A stretch of 64,000 nt of DNA, taken from the NCBI RefSeq assembly GCF_036492425.1, contig NZ_AP025298.1, forward strand, positions 62,001 through 126,000, written 5' to 3'. The notes beneath the pieces are model-generated. The model was not told the origin of the DNA. It saw only the letters and a list, made by a program, of their open reading frames with translations, and ran no database searches. Source of the DNA: Persicobacter psychrovividus (lineage in GTDB: Bacteria; Bacteroidota; Bacteroidia; Cytophagales; Cyclobacteriaceae). Positions 1 through 9,327 of this stretch are shown piece by piece (the stretch's first letter is position 1; each line of letters starts with the position of its first letter). The position numbers and the translations under genes are program-made.

Positions 1-34
1 TTTTGAGGGGAAAGAGGTGGTTTGTGCTTTTTAA
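1..34 (+). CDS. C-terminal end of an AAA/PD-(D/E)XK paralogue (partial)
   Basis: Only the last ten codons (FEGKEVVCAF) and a TAA stop lie in the window. Bases 1-32 are identical to 1760-1791, the end of the next gene, so the gene cut by the left edge must be a close paralogue of it in tandem. Its function is inferred from that neighbour. Confidence 0.75.
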   Translation, partial: FEGKEVVCAF

Positions 35-116
35 AAGGCATTTGGGCAACCAATGTTTAGCTTAAAGCAAAACTGAAAAAATCCTTATATTGCATTCAAA
101 GCACAAAATCAGCATC

Positions 117-1793
117 ATGAATAATTTACCCATAGGCAAATCCGATTTTCGACAAATTCGACAGGCAGGCGATTATTATATTGACAAATCTTTGTTGATC
201 GAGGATATTATGAAAAATGGTGCACAAACCTATCTGTTTCCTCGTCCACGTCGATTTGGTAAGACGCTCAACATGAGTATGCTGAAGTATTTTTATGATG
301 TGCAGGAAGCCGAAGAGAATGCCAAACTGTTTGATGGTTTGGCGATTCAGAAGTCTGACGCATGGCAACACCAAGGGAAGTATCCTGTGATTTTTCTTTC
401 TTTCAAAGAATTGAAGTGTGCTTCGATGGAAGATTTCAAGGCGAAGTTTATTTCTTTTTTGGGGAATTTGATCCGCCGTCAATTTAAAGCATTACTCAAC
501 TCGGATGCTTTGGATGAGTTTGATCTTGATTATTTAAAAGGCATCGTTCGACGAACTACGGACTGGTTGGAGGTCGAAAGATTTCTTGCTGATCTGAGTT
601 ATATGCTCAATATTCACTATGGAGCCAAGCCGATTATCCTGATCGACGAATACGACGCACCTATCCACGCCTCTTACAGCTATGGCTATTTTGATGAGAT
701 GATTGCCTTTATGCGTAATTTCCTTTCAGCGGGATTTAAGGACAATGAAAACCTGACCAAAGGAGCCATCACGGGGATCTTGCGCGTAGCGAAGGAGAAT
801 ATTTTTTCGGGACTGAATAATATCATTACCTATTCCATTCTCAATGCCAATTTTTCGGAAAGATTCGGTCTGACGCAGGCAGAGGTAGATCAGCTATTGG
901 ATGATGCGGGTTCTGCTGAAAATCGTGATGCGGTGGCTGAATGGTACAATGGGTATTCCTTTGGAGGAACGACTCAGATCTACAATCCGTGGTCGATTCT
1001 TAATTATGTGGCACATCCAAAAGATGGACTGAAGCCTCATTGGGTCAATACTTCCTCCAATGATCTGATCAAGGAAATTTTGCCGAAGGCAGATAAGGAG
1101 ACGCAGGATGTATTGTTCGATTTGCTGAAAGGGAAGAAGGTGACGACTTCGATTGAAGAGTTTACGGTGTTCAAGGATTTATACGCAGGAAAGAATGCGA
1201 CCGTATTGGGGCTTTTGCTTTTCAGTGGTTACCTGACGGCCGAGGTGTTTGATCATTTTCAATCCTATAAATTGCGCATCCCGAACAAGGAAATTGAGCT
1301 CATGTTTCGCCGTATGCTCGAAGGTTATTTGGGTAATGGTGTTACTCAGGCTGGGGATACTGATTTGATGAAGGCTTTGTTGGAACAAAGAGCCAACACT
1401 TTTGCCGACGCTTTGGCGCAATATGTAAAAACATCTTTCAGTTATTTTGATATCGGCAAAGAAGGCAATAGCGAAAAAATCTATCACGCTTTTATGTTGG
1501 GCTTATTGGCGCATTTGGACAAGGATTACCATATTCGATCGAATAGAGAAGTCGGTTACGGGCGTGCGGATATTTATTTTTACCCCAAAGATACTTCCAA
1601 TCCAAAAGCGTGGATTTTGGAATTCAAGAAGAAAGACAAAGATGACAAAGGCGACTTGCAATCTCTTGCCGAAGATGCCTTAAAACAAATCCATGACAGG
1701 GATTATCTGGATGAAATCAAAGCTCATGGGCATACGGATATTTTGTGTATGGGTGTTGCTTTTGAGGGGAAAGAGGTGGTTTGTGCTTTTTGA
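117..1793 (+). CDS. AAA-ATPase-like / PD-(D/E)XK nuclease family protein
   Basis: A 558-residue cytoplasmic protein of the family with an AAA-ATPase-like N-terminal domain and a DUF1703-type nuclease domain, common in Bacteroidota and often in several copies. A Walker A-like RPRRFGKT lies near residue 50, Walker B IILIDEYD near 176, and a restriction-nuclease-like core (RADIYF followed by ILEFKKK) near 482-501. The biological role of the family is not settled; defence or mobile-element links are inference. ATG at 117 is preferred over an in-frame TTG at 90, because MNNLPIGKSDFRQI matches the usual family start. It stands alone on the plus strand behind a close paralogue and is followed by a strong hairpin. 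Confidence 0.85.
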   Translation: MNNLPIGKSDFRQIRQAGDYYIDKSLLIEDIMKNGAQTYLFPRPRRFGKTLNMSMLKYFYDVQEAEENAKLFDGLAIQKSDAWQHQGKYPVIFLSFKELKCASMEDFKAKFISFLGNLIRRQFKALLNSDALDEFDLDYLKGIVRRTTDWLEVERFLADLSYMLNIHYGAKPIILIDEYDAPIHASYSYGYFDEMIAFMRNFLSAGFKDNENLTKGAITGILRVAKENIFSGLNNIITYSILNANFSERFGLTQAEVDQLLDDAGSAENRDAVAEWYNGYSFGGTTQIYNPWSILNYVAHPKDGLKPHWVNTSSNDLIKEILPKADKETQDVLFDLLKGKKVTTSIEEFTVFKDLYAGKNATVLGLLLFSGYLTAEVFDHFQSYKLRIPNKEIELMFRRMLEGYLGNGVTQAGDTDLMKALLEQRANTFADALAQYVKTSFSYFDIGKEGNSEKIYHAFMLGLLAHLDKDYHIRSNREVGYGRADIYFYPKDTSNPKAWILEFKKKDKDDKGDLQSLAEDALKQIHDRDYLDEIKAHGHTDILCMGVAFEGKEVVCAF

Positions 1794-1857
1794 TGAGTAT
1801 AGTGCTACAGTGAATTTCTATCTAAAAAATATCACTTAAGAAAAGTTAAATACATTT

Positions 1858-1898
1858 AGGTCTATTATTGAAAAGGTTAACAATAATAGACCTTTATA
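1858..1898 (+). terminator. Rho-independent terminator after the AAA/nuclease gene
   Basis: A 13-bp perfect inverted repeat (1858-1870 with 1881-1893, 10-nt loop) is followed by TTATATT. It lies between convergent genes and may also slow minus-strand transcription. Confidence 0.75.
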
Positions 1899-1917
1899 TT
1901 AAGAAACAAACCCCTAT

Positions 1918-2652
1918 CTATTGCTTAGTTTGCTTCATGTAAAATTGCCATGTTTCATTTATCGGAACCGTTTTTCGGTTAAGTCCATCAATGTTGTCAT
2001 AAGCAGAGAAAAGAAAAGGGTAAAAGAACATCACTCGATTACCACTGATTGATTTTACCTCTGTTTTCCAATCTGACCAACGTAATTCTTCATAAACCTC
2101 ATTTAGATCTTGGTGAAAAGCCCAGTGGATAAATTCGGAGTAACTCATGTTAATGCATTCCCATTTCAGATGTTGAGGTGAAAAATAGTACACCTTTCCT
2201 CTGGTTGCCATACCGAAAGCTCCACCGTTTATGGCATACATTCCTCCAATTACATCATCTGCAATGAGCAGAAATGCTGGAGCTTGGCCATAGTTCTCAA
2301 ATGACTTTCCCTTATTCCATTCGGGTAGGCTTCTATTTAATTCCTTTGAACCTGATCCAAGTATTCTTAGCCATCCATTATCTACTAAAATTCCTCCGCT
2401 TTCATAGATTATAGCACCCATTAGAGATCTTGAGGTTACTTGAGTATAATACAGTGCAGAGTCAGCTTTTATTTGTTCTTTAGGTAGTATTTTGATGTCA
2501 TTTTTTGCTGTTTTAAGCCAGCCTTCAATTATTGCCCACCCTGGATCCATGGTGTTTATTAAATCTCTTAATGGGCGCAAGGTTTGTTGTTGACCATTTG
2601 CGGTGATATTCAAACTGGCCAACAGGATGAAGGTAAATATTGATTTTCTCAT
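1918..2652 (-). CDS. DUF2625 family secreted protein
   Basis: A 244-residue protein with an N-terminal signal peptide (FIFTL-like hydrophobic stretch ending NANGQ, about residues 1-21), so probably periplasmic or surface exposed. The body carries conserved DUF2625 stretches: RPLRDLINTMDPGW near 26, GAIIYESGGILVDNGWLRILGSG near 80-100, LPEWNKGK, and a DDVIGGMYAINGGAFG block. The biochemical role of DUF2625 is unknown. The small membrane protein at 2665-3099 lies 12 nt upstream on the same strand, so the two are probably co-transcribed. Confidence 0.8.
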   Translation of the reverse strand: MRKSIFTFILLASLNITANGQQQTLRPLRDLINTMDPGWAIIEGWLKTAKNDIKILPKEQIKADSALYYTQVTSRSLMGAIIYESGGILVDNGWLRILGSGSKELNRSLPEWNKGKSFENYGQAPAFLLIADDVIGGMYAINGGAFGMATRGKVYYFSPQHLKWECINMSYSEFIHWAFHQDLNEVYEELRWSDWKTEVKSISGNRVMFFYPFLFSAYDNIDGLNRKTVPINETWQFYMKQTKQ

Positions 2653-2664
2653 AGGTTGAATCGA

Positions 2665-3099
2665 TTAATGAATAAGGGGTAAAATTGATAAGAAGAACAA
2701 AGAGTATGAAAATAGGAGCATATACTCATTAAAGAATCTATACTTCCATCCTTTCCTTGTTTTTTGAAATTCCTTAAAGTAGTTATTTCGTTGCTTTAGG
2801 TATTTTTTGTCTAACATTAGTTTATCATGCTCTTTGTCCAAGTAAAATTCGAAAACCCAAGTAATTAAGCCATTGATGATGAAGAAAGCAATATAATATT
2901 CAGCACCAAAAAGAGAATAGCAGAAAGGGATTGAAATGAGGTTTAGTGATGTCCAAAATGGAAACATAATGATGCTACTGTGAATTCTATGATGCGAATA
3001 TTGAATATGTTTAGCATTTTTTAGTGATAGAGAAATAAAGACCAAATCCGATAAATATATATAGTTGTATAAAATTTTTTCTTTTGATAAAAATGTCAT
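2665..3099 (-). CDS. Small membrane protein of unknown function
   Basis: A 144-residue protein with about three hydrophobic segments: near residues 40-65, near 68-85, and a C-terminal one near 122-143. A charged, Lys-rich stretch (YLDKEHDKLMLDKKYLKQRNNY) sits between the second and third. I do not recognise a family. It precedes the DUF2625 gene by 12 nt on the same strand, which suggests co-expression. Composition and context support a real gene; function is open. Confidence 0.6.
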   Translation of the reverse strand: MTFLSKEKILYNYIYLSDLVFISLSLKNAKHIQYSHHRIHSSIIMFPFWTSLNLISIPFCYSLFGAEYYIAFFIINGLITWVFEFYLDKEHDKLMLDKKYLKQRNNYFKEFQKTRKGWKYRFFNEYMLLFSYSLFFLSILPLIH

Positions 3100-3200
3100 T
3101 CTGAGTGTTTTGTTTCGTCAATGGATGGGTTGAGTTTGTGTCCTAATTACTTAAAGTATCTCACCGAAACACAATGGTATTAGTTGATTTTGAAGGGTAG

Positions 3201-4070
3201 TTATTTGAATAGGAGGGCTTTAATCTCTTCATATTCTAAATCAGGTTCTCCGTATTTATACAGTTTAAATTCCTCTCCTATAGGGAATTTTCCATTGAGT
3301 TTGGCGGTTGATTTTTTATAGTCTTCAATCGACCCAAGCCCTGGTTCTGTTTGATTCATCTCTCTCAGAACATTAAACAAAAGATCTTTATCCCAACCGT
3401 ACTCATTTAAGTATTGCGCAGTGTCGATTTTCACTTCACGATTAACTTTGATTATTTTCGTTTGTTCTGAGTTTAGGTGATAGGTTGTCTGATGCCAAAC
3501 TTCACATTCTATATCTGAGTATGGGGAGCCGTTTGAATCGAAATTACGGTGGATAATAGTGGTGTCATTAGGGTATTCATACTTGATCCATGGCGGTAAA
3601 TAGCATAAATGGTTACTAACGATCTCTCCTTCCCAAAAAAATATTAAATCGCATACTCTACCACGGATGTCAATGGTTTCTATTAAATAAGAATCAGGTA
3701 AATCATTGCTGTCGATATTTCTTTTCATCAGGCGAAAGCTGGAGGCTGTTGCTCCGTACTGATGGTAGCGAACTTCTTTGATTTTTTCGGATTGATATAG
3801 TGCTCGAATTCTTGATTTATGGACAAAGCCTTCTTTGGAAGAGCCCTTTTTATCTATTAGTTTTACTTTCCACCAATTGGTGGTGTCTGACGAATAAAAT
3901 ACAAATTGTTGGGTTTCGTTAATTTTACCCACAATCTTTGACTTAGGGCGCGTAGTAGATCTGATATTGGTGTACCCATCTTTATCATGGATGATCCCTA
4001 TATTTTGGGCAGTAGCATGAACGGATAAGAAAATGCAAAAGAAGATTAAAATTTTGTGACTAATTCGCAT
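3201..4070 (-). CDS. Secreted SH3-domain protein
   Basis: A 289-residue protein with a signal peptide (KILIFFCIFLSVHATAQ, about 1-22) and one bacterial SH3 domain near residues 25-90. Visible SH3 marks are GYTNIRSTTRPKSKIVGKI and, further on, WWKVKLIDKKG with GFVHKSRI. Such domains often bind cell-wall or surface peptides. The remaining two thirds match nothing I know. An in-frame TTG lies two codons upstream, but ATG at 4070 is the natural start. No close operon partner is visible. Confidence 0.7.
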   Translation of the reverse strand: MRISHKILIFFCIFLSVHATAQNIGIIHDKDGYTNIRSTTRPKSKIVGKINETQQFVFYSSDTTNWWKVKLIDKKGSSKEGFVHKSRIRALYQSEKIKEVRYHQYGATASSFRLMKRNIDSNDLPDSYLIETIDIRGRVCDLIFFWEGEIVSNHLCYLPPWIKYEYPNDTTIIHRNFDSNGSPYSDIECEVWHQTTYHLNSEQTKIIKVNREVKIDTAQYLNEYGWDKDLLFNVLREMNQTEPGLGSIEDYKKSTAKLNGKFPIGEEFKLYKYGEPDLEYEEIKALLFK

Positions 4071-4149
4071 AACCAATGAGCTAAGTTGGACTAAAAAGTT
4101 GATACCTTAAATTACAATAATTAAAGGTGATTCCAGCCCTTGCCACCGA

Positions 4150-4653
4150 TCAATTGTTGTTAATCCTCAACAGCTGCTCATGATACTCAGCGATCCGCTT
4201 TTGCGCTGTGCCATCTACCAGAAGGATACAAACCATCATGGCAATAGTGGTGATGCTTATCGCTCTCCAGGTGGGAGTATTGAGGAAGATGATCAGCAGG
4301 GCGCAGGCGATAATGATGATCGGGATGGCAGTAAAGACAACCGTTTCATATTCCTTGATTGTTTTTTCTGCCCGATCAATTTCGGATTCAAGGAAGGCTT
4401 TGGCATCGGTGCGGTAGGCCACCTCAAAAGTTCGGATTCTTTCTGTATTGGCATAGAGCAGTCCTGCTCCGATGATGGTCAGTAAAATTCCCACAACCAA
4501 AGTAGGGTAAACATAGGCTTTGGCGACTTCTGTTTTTCCCAGTTGATAAAACCCGATGGTTGCCAAGATAAATAAGAGGCCGAATAGGATAAAAAATTTT
4601 GCAGAGAACACTTCCGCTCTTGCCCAGTCGGTTGATAATTTCAATAAGTCCAT
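4150..4653 (-). CDS. Four-TM membrane protein of unknown function
   Basis: A 167-residue protein with two hydrophobic segments near residues 19-36 and 47-68, a charged amphipathic helix (AFLESEIDRAEKTIKEYE, about 85-103), and two more segments near 105-125 and 130-147. It starts 3 nt after the stop of the AraC regulator, so it is the third gene of an SDR-AraC-membrane protein operon. No family is recognised. It could be a small sensor or an envelope stress protein, but that is a guess. Confidence 0.65.
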   Translation of the reverse strand: MDLLKLSTDWARAEVFSAKFFILFGLLFILATIGFYQLGKTEVAKAYVYPTLVVGILLTIIGAGLLYANTERIRTFEVAYRTDAKAFLESEIDRAEKTIKEYETVVFTAIPIIIIACALLIIFLNTPTWRAISITTIAMMVCILLVDGTAQKRIAEYHEQLLRINNN

Positions 4654-4656
4654 TTC

Positions 4657-5568
4657 TCAATTCAATTTATATTTGTTTCTGTACTCACTTGGGCTGATGC
4701 CTTCTTTATTTTTGAATAAGCGTGAAAAATAGGGCGGGTATTCAAAGCCCAGCTCATACGCCACATCGGCAATACTTTTATGGGGTTGTAGCAGCGCATT
4801 CTTGGCCTCGCCGATAAGGTGCAAATGCAAATGCTCTGTGGTGGTTTTACCTGTTTCCTTTTTGAGCATATCACTTAAATAACGTTGGGAAACCGACATT
4901 TGCGCAGCAATATGTTCTATGCTCGGAATGCCTTTCTCCTGCAATTGCCCTGATTCAAAATAGGTCGTCAGGTATTGGTTGAATTGTTCCAGCAGGTCAT
5001 TCGATACCTCCTTTCGATGGATAAATTGCCTTTCATAGAAACGATTCGCATATTTCAACAAAGTCGTCAGTTGAGAGATGATGATTTCCTTGCTGAAAAT
5101 ATCCTGATTGTTCTGATACTCCATTTCAATATTATCGACAATCGATGTGATCTGTTTTTCTTCTTTGGGAGACAAGTGCAAAGCCTCATTGATCGAATAG
5201 GAGAAGAAACCATACTTTTTGATTTGTTGCGCCAGGTCGGTTCCCTTCAGAAAGTCTTCATGAAAATTTATTGAAAAGCCTTGTTGCTCGAAAATGACAT
5301 TATTGTCCCATTGCAGAACCTGCCTTGGTGCGATAAATATCAGCGCCCCGTTGGTGAAATCATATTTCGTACGCCCATAGTTCAGGTCGCCGTGCACATA
5401 TTTTTTTAGGCTAATCGAGTAGCAGTCATTGGTGATGGGCGGGGAGCTTTCAATGGCGCAGGGCAAAACACCTTCGCCTTTGGCATTGAGAACACTTAAC
5501 ATTGGGTGCTCTGGCCGAGGCAGTTTTAGATAATCAAAATAATCGGGTAGAGTTTTAAAATGCTGCAT
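4657..5568 (-). CDS. AraC-family transcriptional regulator
   Basis: A 303-residue regulator. The N-terminal 180 or so residues are a cupin-like sensor region. The C-terminal 100 form the two helix-turn-helix AraC domain: IPSIEHIAAQMSVSQRYLSDMLKKETGKT, then KSIADVAYELGFEYPPYFSRLFKNKEGISPSEYR. It lies 9 nt downstream of an SDR oxidoreductase on the same strand. AraC-SDR pairs are frequent in Bacteroidota and usually reflect local control of the reductase. The inducer cannot be told from sequence. Confidence 0.88.
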   Translation of the reverse strand: MQHFKTLPDYFDYLKLPRPEHPMLSVLNAKGEGVLPCAIESSPPITNDCYSISLKKYVHGDLNYGRTKYDFTNGALIFIAPRQVLQWDNNVIFEQQGFSINFHEDFLKGTDLAQQIKKYGFFSYSINEALHLSPKEEKQITSIVDNIEMEYQNNQDIFSKEIIISQLTTLLKYANRFYERQFIHRKEVSNDLLEQFNQYLTTYFESGQLQEKGIPSIEHIAAQMSVSQRYLSDMLKKETGKTTTEHLHLHLIGEAKNALLQPHKSIADVAYELGFEYPPYFSRLFKNKEGISPSEYRNKYKLN

Positions 5569-5577
5569 ATTCCTAAT

Positions 5578-6528
5578 TTAAACATTCCACTTTATACCTG
5601 TAACCTTTTCCGAAAGTTCCCACAATCTTTTTGAGATGGCTTTGTCCTTTGCATGTGGTTCAATCGGGTGTGCCCCAACAGCACCAACCCAATTACTCCG
5701 ACCTGTTGGGCCGTAAAAACCCGCAGGGTCGAGCTCAGGCTCAGTAGCGCACATCAATTCAGGGTAGGCTCCTTTCTCTGCCGTTTGGGTCAGTGGAGAT
5801 AATTTCATCAAACCAAAAATCACCTTCATCATAAAACTGCCATTTGTACTGATCAGGTTGGTTCTTGACGATCCAGGGTGGCAGGCATACACCTTCACCT
5901 CCGAATGGTCAGATGCATTCAATCGGTCCTGTAATTCATAAGCCGACATGATCTGCGCCAGCTTGCTTTGGCTATAAGCATTGTTGGGAGTGTAGTCTTT
6001 TTCCCAATTTAAATCGTCGAACTTGATCGTCTTCAGTCCCATATCATAGCCCATACTTCCCACCGTTACAATCCGTCCTTTTGACTTTTCTATCAATGGA
6101 AACAACAATGCCTGCAAGGTGAAGTTGCCGAAATAGTTGGTGCCCATTTGACTTTCCCAACCATCCTTGGTCAGCACACGGGAAGGCACCTGAGCAATGG
6201 CCGCATTACAGATCAAGGCATCAATCTGAGGCACCGAAGCCTTCACCTGTTGGGCTGCATATTTGACTGACGCCTGATCTGACAAATCCATTTCAATGGC
6301 CGAAACATCAATTTTCTCTCCTAATGTTTGCTTCAATGCAGCAATGGTATCCGCTGATTTTTTGGGGTTGCGGTTCAGCATCATCACCGTTGCCCCTTTT
6401 GAAAGTAAAATCCTTGCAGCCTCATAGCCTGTACCACTCGTTGTACCTGTGATAACAAATGTTTTACCTCTGAGGTCTCCTATCCTTTCGGGGGTCCATC
6501 CTTGTTTTCCAAATTGATTCGCTTCCAT
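5578..6528 (-). CDS. Short-chain dehydrogenase/reductase
   Basis: A 316-residue cytoplasmic SDR oxidoreductase. The Rossmann motif GTTSGTGYEAA near residues 28-38 (a TGxxxGxG variant) binds NAD(P). CNAAIAQ corresponds to the NNAG motif, the catalytic Ser lies in VGSMGYD, and the Tyr and Lys lie in YSQSKLA. The length and a C-terminal extension resemble the retinol dehydrogenase/protochlorophyllide reductase-like branch of SDRs. The substrate is unknown. It is the first gene of the operon with the AraC regulator. Confidence 0.85.
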   Translation of the reverse strand: MEANQFGKQGWTPERIGDLRGKTFVITGTTSGTGYEAARILLSKGATVMMLNRNPKKSADTIAALKQTLGEKIDVSAIEMDLSDQASVKYAAQQVKASVPQIDALICNAAIAQVPSRVLTKDGWESQMGTNYFGNFTLQALLFPLIEKSKGRIVTVGSMGYDMGLKTIKFDDLNWEKDYTPNNAYSQSKLAQIMSAYELQDRLNASDHSEVKVYACHPGSSRTNLISTNGSFMMKVIFGLMKLSPLTQTAEKGAYPELMCATEPELDPAGFYGPTGRSNWVGAVGAHPIEPHAKDKAISKRLWELSEKVTGIKWNV

Positions 6529-6960
6529 TTCGACTTTTGTTTAACTGTTAATGAGCACATGACAAAGGTCGGTAGGAAGTCAGGCAAAATCCTTATACAG
6601 ATTTTCGAATGTCATATACATTTTGGTGGATGGCTGGAGTTGAAGGACTTATTTATGGGCCAATTTACCTGATGTGAACAAATCATCAATGGTTATTGTC
6701 GCGGCGTTGATTAGCACGCTTTTCAGATCATGCCAACTGAATTAAAGATGGATTGAGGAAGTTATTGAAGCGCTAAGGGAGATTCTTGCATGTTTAAATA
6801 TTTTATATTAAATTTTAATGAAAATAGTTAGTAAAAATCATTAACCAAGCCTTTTATAATCCTATTCATATGAATAATTTTTTCTTTTCTGCTGAGGTCT
6901 ATCCTTAGGCTAATAATCAATACCCATTGAAGCCGTATATTTTTAAGTTTGACATTTTTA
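6529..6960. other. Intergenic region without a recognisable gene
   Basis: AT-rich DNA between the divergent SDR and outer-membrane protein genes. I see no ORF worth calling. The conserved 63-bp element starts at its right edge. Confidence 0.6.
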
Positions 6961-7023
6961 TGCAAATTCTTGCATTGAACGTGCAAACAAGAAACCACCG
7001 GAATCATGCACCTTTGTAAGGTC
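6961..7023 (+). promoter_or_regulatory. 63-bp conserved upstream element, copy A
   Basis: This block aligns without gaps to 9531-9593, with 48 of 63 positions identical by hand count. It begins with an inverted repeat TGCAA-ATTC-TTGCA, continues with TGCAAACAA, and ends with CACCTTTGTAAGGTC. The CAnnTTTG near the end resembles the Bacteroidota -7 box TAnnTTTG. The likely reading is a promoter with an adjacent operator, 79 nt upstream of the outer-membrane protein gene. Confidence 0.65.
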
Positions 7024-7101
7024 GGAAGGCGGAAGTCACAAAATGAAACAGAGGATCATTTTTTCCCAATTCCCAATACTCATCCAAAAAATACATGAAG
7101 C

Positions 7102-8076
7102 ATGAATCTATCTACAATCAAATTTAATAAGCTTTTGCGCGGTGGTTTCTTTCTGCTGACCGCCCTGTTACTGAGCGTGCCGGCCATGGCCCAGGAGGAA
7201 GCTGCGGAGTCGCAAGACAACGATGAAGAGCGAATTGCCAAAGAGCTGGCCAACCCGAACACTACGCTCGGAACTTTCGCCGTTCCCATAGATTTTATTC
7301 AATACAGCGGTACCCTCAATGGGGCCAATCAGCAGTTTGGTGTGGTGGCCAATTTTCAGCCGAGTCTCCCGATTCCGTTGTCGCCGGGACTTAACCTTTT
7401 CGTGCGTCCGCTTATTCCATTGGTGATCAGTCAGCCGGTTTATGGCGATGGAGGCTTCGAGCAAAAAGGGGTTAACCTTGGGAATATCAGTGCTGATATT
7501 GCCATCGGGAAAACCTGGTCGTCAAAAACGATTACCATTGCCGGGGTGTTTGGGGGCTTCCCTACGGCTACGGATGAGCAACTGCGTTCGAAATTCACCA
7601 CCATGGGACCTGAGTTTATGGTCGCACAGATTTTCAAATGGGGGGTTGCCGGTGTGATGATCAACCACGCCTGGAGTTTGAATACCCTCGATCCTGTGGA
7701 AGCCACTCAGATGGGCATGCATTCGCCGCTGAATATGGGCTTGGCCATGAGCGCCGGAATGGGTAGCCCAATGTTGCCTGCCTCGATGAACGGCGAGCGG
7801 GCGAGCATCACTGCGGGTCAGTATTTCTACACGGTAAACCTGAAAAATGGATGGCAAATTCAGGGGCAACCCACCTTTGCCTACAACCACAATGGAGCGA
7901 AGGGCAGCCGCCTGACCCTGCCGGTCGGAACGGGGGTCAACAAGGTAACACGCATTGGCAAGATGCCGATCCGACTGAGTGTGCAGTACTGGCACTATGT
8001 GGCCGCGCCGGAAGGTTTTGGCCCGAAAGGACAAATCAGATTCCAGATTGCACCAGTAATTCCATTGCCCTGGTAA
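7102..8076 (+). CDS. Outer-membrane transporter-like protein
   Basis: A 324-residue protein with a signal peptide (LLTALLLSVPAMAQ, about residues 12-30). The mature part is rich in alternating hydrophobic/polar strands and glycines typical of an outer-membrane beta barrel, resembling the loose 'transporter' group related to phenol-degradation channels. It starts just below the 63-bp element and is followed 30 nt later by a DcaP-type porin, so the two form an operon. The DNA here is visibly richer in G+C than the polyene cluster. Substrate unknown; uptake of small organic acids or peptides is inference from the neighbours. Confidence 0.7.
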   Translation: MNLSTIKFNKLLRGGFFLLTALLLSVPAMAQEEAAESQDNDEERIAKELANPNTTLGTFAVPIDFIQYSGTLNGANQQFGVVANFQPSLPIPLSPGLNLFVRPLIPLVISQPVYGDGGFEQKGVNLGNISADIAIGKTWSSKTITIAGVFGGFPTATDEQLRSKFTTMGPEFMVAQIFKWGVAGVMINHAWSLNTLDPVEATQMGMHSPLNMGLAMSAGMGSPMLPASMNGERASITAGQYFYTVNLKNGWQIQGQPTFAYNHNGAKGSRLTLPVGTGVNKVTRIGKMPIRLSVQYWHYVAAPEGFGPKGQIRFQIAPVIPLPW

Positions 8077-8106
8077 TTTAATTTCGAACATCTATCACGA
8101 TCAATA

Positions 8107-9327
8107 ATGTCAAATATTTTCAAACTTGCCCTGAGCTTATTGCTGCTGTTTGGTTTGCAGCAAAATGTGGCCGCGCAAAATAACTTCCACAACCTCAGGG
8201 GTTCCGAGGAAGACAGCGTGATGACGACCAACTTCCCTGGTGCATGGAAATTGCCCGGTACGGATATGTACATGAAATTTGGCGGGTATTTCCGTCTGGA
8301 TGCCATTTACGACCTCACCGGGGCAGGAAGCCGGAATCAGTTGCTCATGGGGCAGATACCCGTACACGGAACGCCTGCAGCCAATGCCGGGCCGTTCTTC
8401 AATATGCACCTTCGTGAAACCCGTTTCAACTTTGATATCCGCAGGAAAACAAGCCTGGGCAAGGACCTGAAATTTTTCATGGAGTTTGATTTCTTCGATG
8501 AGTCTTTGCATGCCGGGGTGCCGCGTTTGCGTCATGCTTTTGTGAAATACGGCAACCTGCTGATCGGACAAACCTGGACCAACCTTTCGGATCTACGGGT
8601 TTTCCCTTTCATCATGGATTTCTCGGCAGGTGATGCCCTGTTCGGCGGACGGTCGATGCAGGTGCGCTACGAGCAGAATTTCTACAAAACCTGGCAGTAT
8701 GGTGTGGCACTCGAAATGCCGAGCCTGGGTGGTATTTACAACCCCTATGAGCTCGCCGGAGAAACCATGCCGGTGATGCCACTGCTCTCTGCCCGCATTA
8801 CCAACAACAAAAAAGATGGCAGCATGATGATGTTCGGCGGACAAATGCAGCAGGTCAGATGGTATGGTCTCAAAGAGGGACCCAACGCCACAGCGATAGG
8901 TTATGGGCTGGTTTTCAATGGCCGGCAGATGATCACGGACCGCCTTTTTGGTACCTGGCACGCGGCTTATAATAAAGGACTCACCAATCAGATTCTTATT
9001 TTCGGCGGAACGGATCAGGGGGCAGTACTGAACCCTGACGGTACTCTCGACACCGAAGAAGCCATTACTTTGGCCCTTGGTGGCGGATACAAAATCACGC
9101 AGAAAGTATCGGCAAATGTGGCGGTGGCCTACCTGAAAAGGGGCGAGCTTGCGGAACGTGAGGAGCCGACGCTGAACACCGGACTGATGGGGCACGCCAA
9201 CCTGATCTGGAATATTGACAAGCAAACCACCACCGGTGTGGAATACGGATGGGGAAATGTGGCCAATCTGGACGGCGCCAAAGGACATGCCTCCCGCTGG
9301 CAGGTGATGATTAAATATGCCTTCTGA
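8107..9327 (+). CDS. DcaP-family trimeric outer-membrane porin
   Basis: A 406-residue protein with a signal peptide (LALSLLLLFGLQQNVAAQ). After it come DcaP-like features: MKFGGYFRLDAIYD near residue 56, LRETRFNFDIRRKTSLGKDLKFFMEFDFF near 97-125, RLRHAFVKYGNLLIGQTWTNL near 138-158, and a C-terminal WQVMIKYAF with terminal Phe, the usual barrel signature. DcaP porins of other bacteria pass dicarboxylates and acidic peptides. It is co-transcribed with the upstream barrel protein. A matching regulatory element before the M20 peptidase suggests channel and enzyme act together. Confidence 0.8.
   Translation: MSNIFKLALSLLLLFGLQQNVAAQNNFHNLRGSEEDSVMTTNFPGAWKLPGTDMYMKFGGYFRLDAIYDLTGAGSRNQLLMGQIPVHGTPAANAGPFFNMHLRETRFNFDIRRKTSLGKDLKFFMEFDFFDESLHAGVPRLRHAFVKYGNLLIGQTWTNLSDLRVFPFIMDFSAGDALFGGRSMQVRYEQNFYKTWQYGVALEMPSLGGIYNPYELAGETMPVMPLLSARITNNKKDGSMMMFGGQMQQVRWYGLKEGPNATAIGYGLVFNGRQMITDRLFGTWHAAYNKGLTNQILIFGGTDQGAVLNPDGTLDTEEAITLALGGGYKITQKVSANVAVAYLKRGELAEREEPTLNTGLMGHANLIWNIDKQTTTGVEYGWGNVANLDGAKGHASRWQVMIKYAF

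Noticed and set aside
90-116. TTG start giving nine extra residues for the AAA/nuclease protein
   Set aside because: The ATG at 117 gives the usual start of this family.
7168-8091. Several minus-strand reading frames under the outer-membrane protein gene
   Set aside because: They mirror the G+C-rich plus-strand gene and have no motifs of their own.
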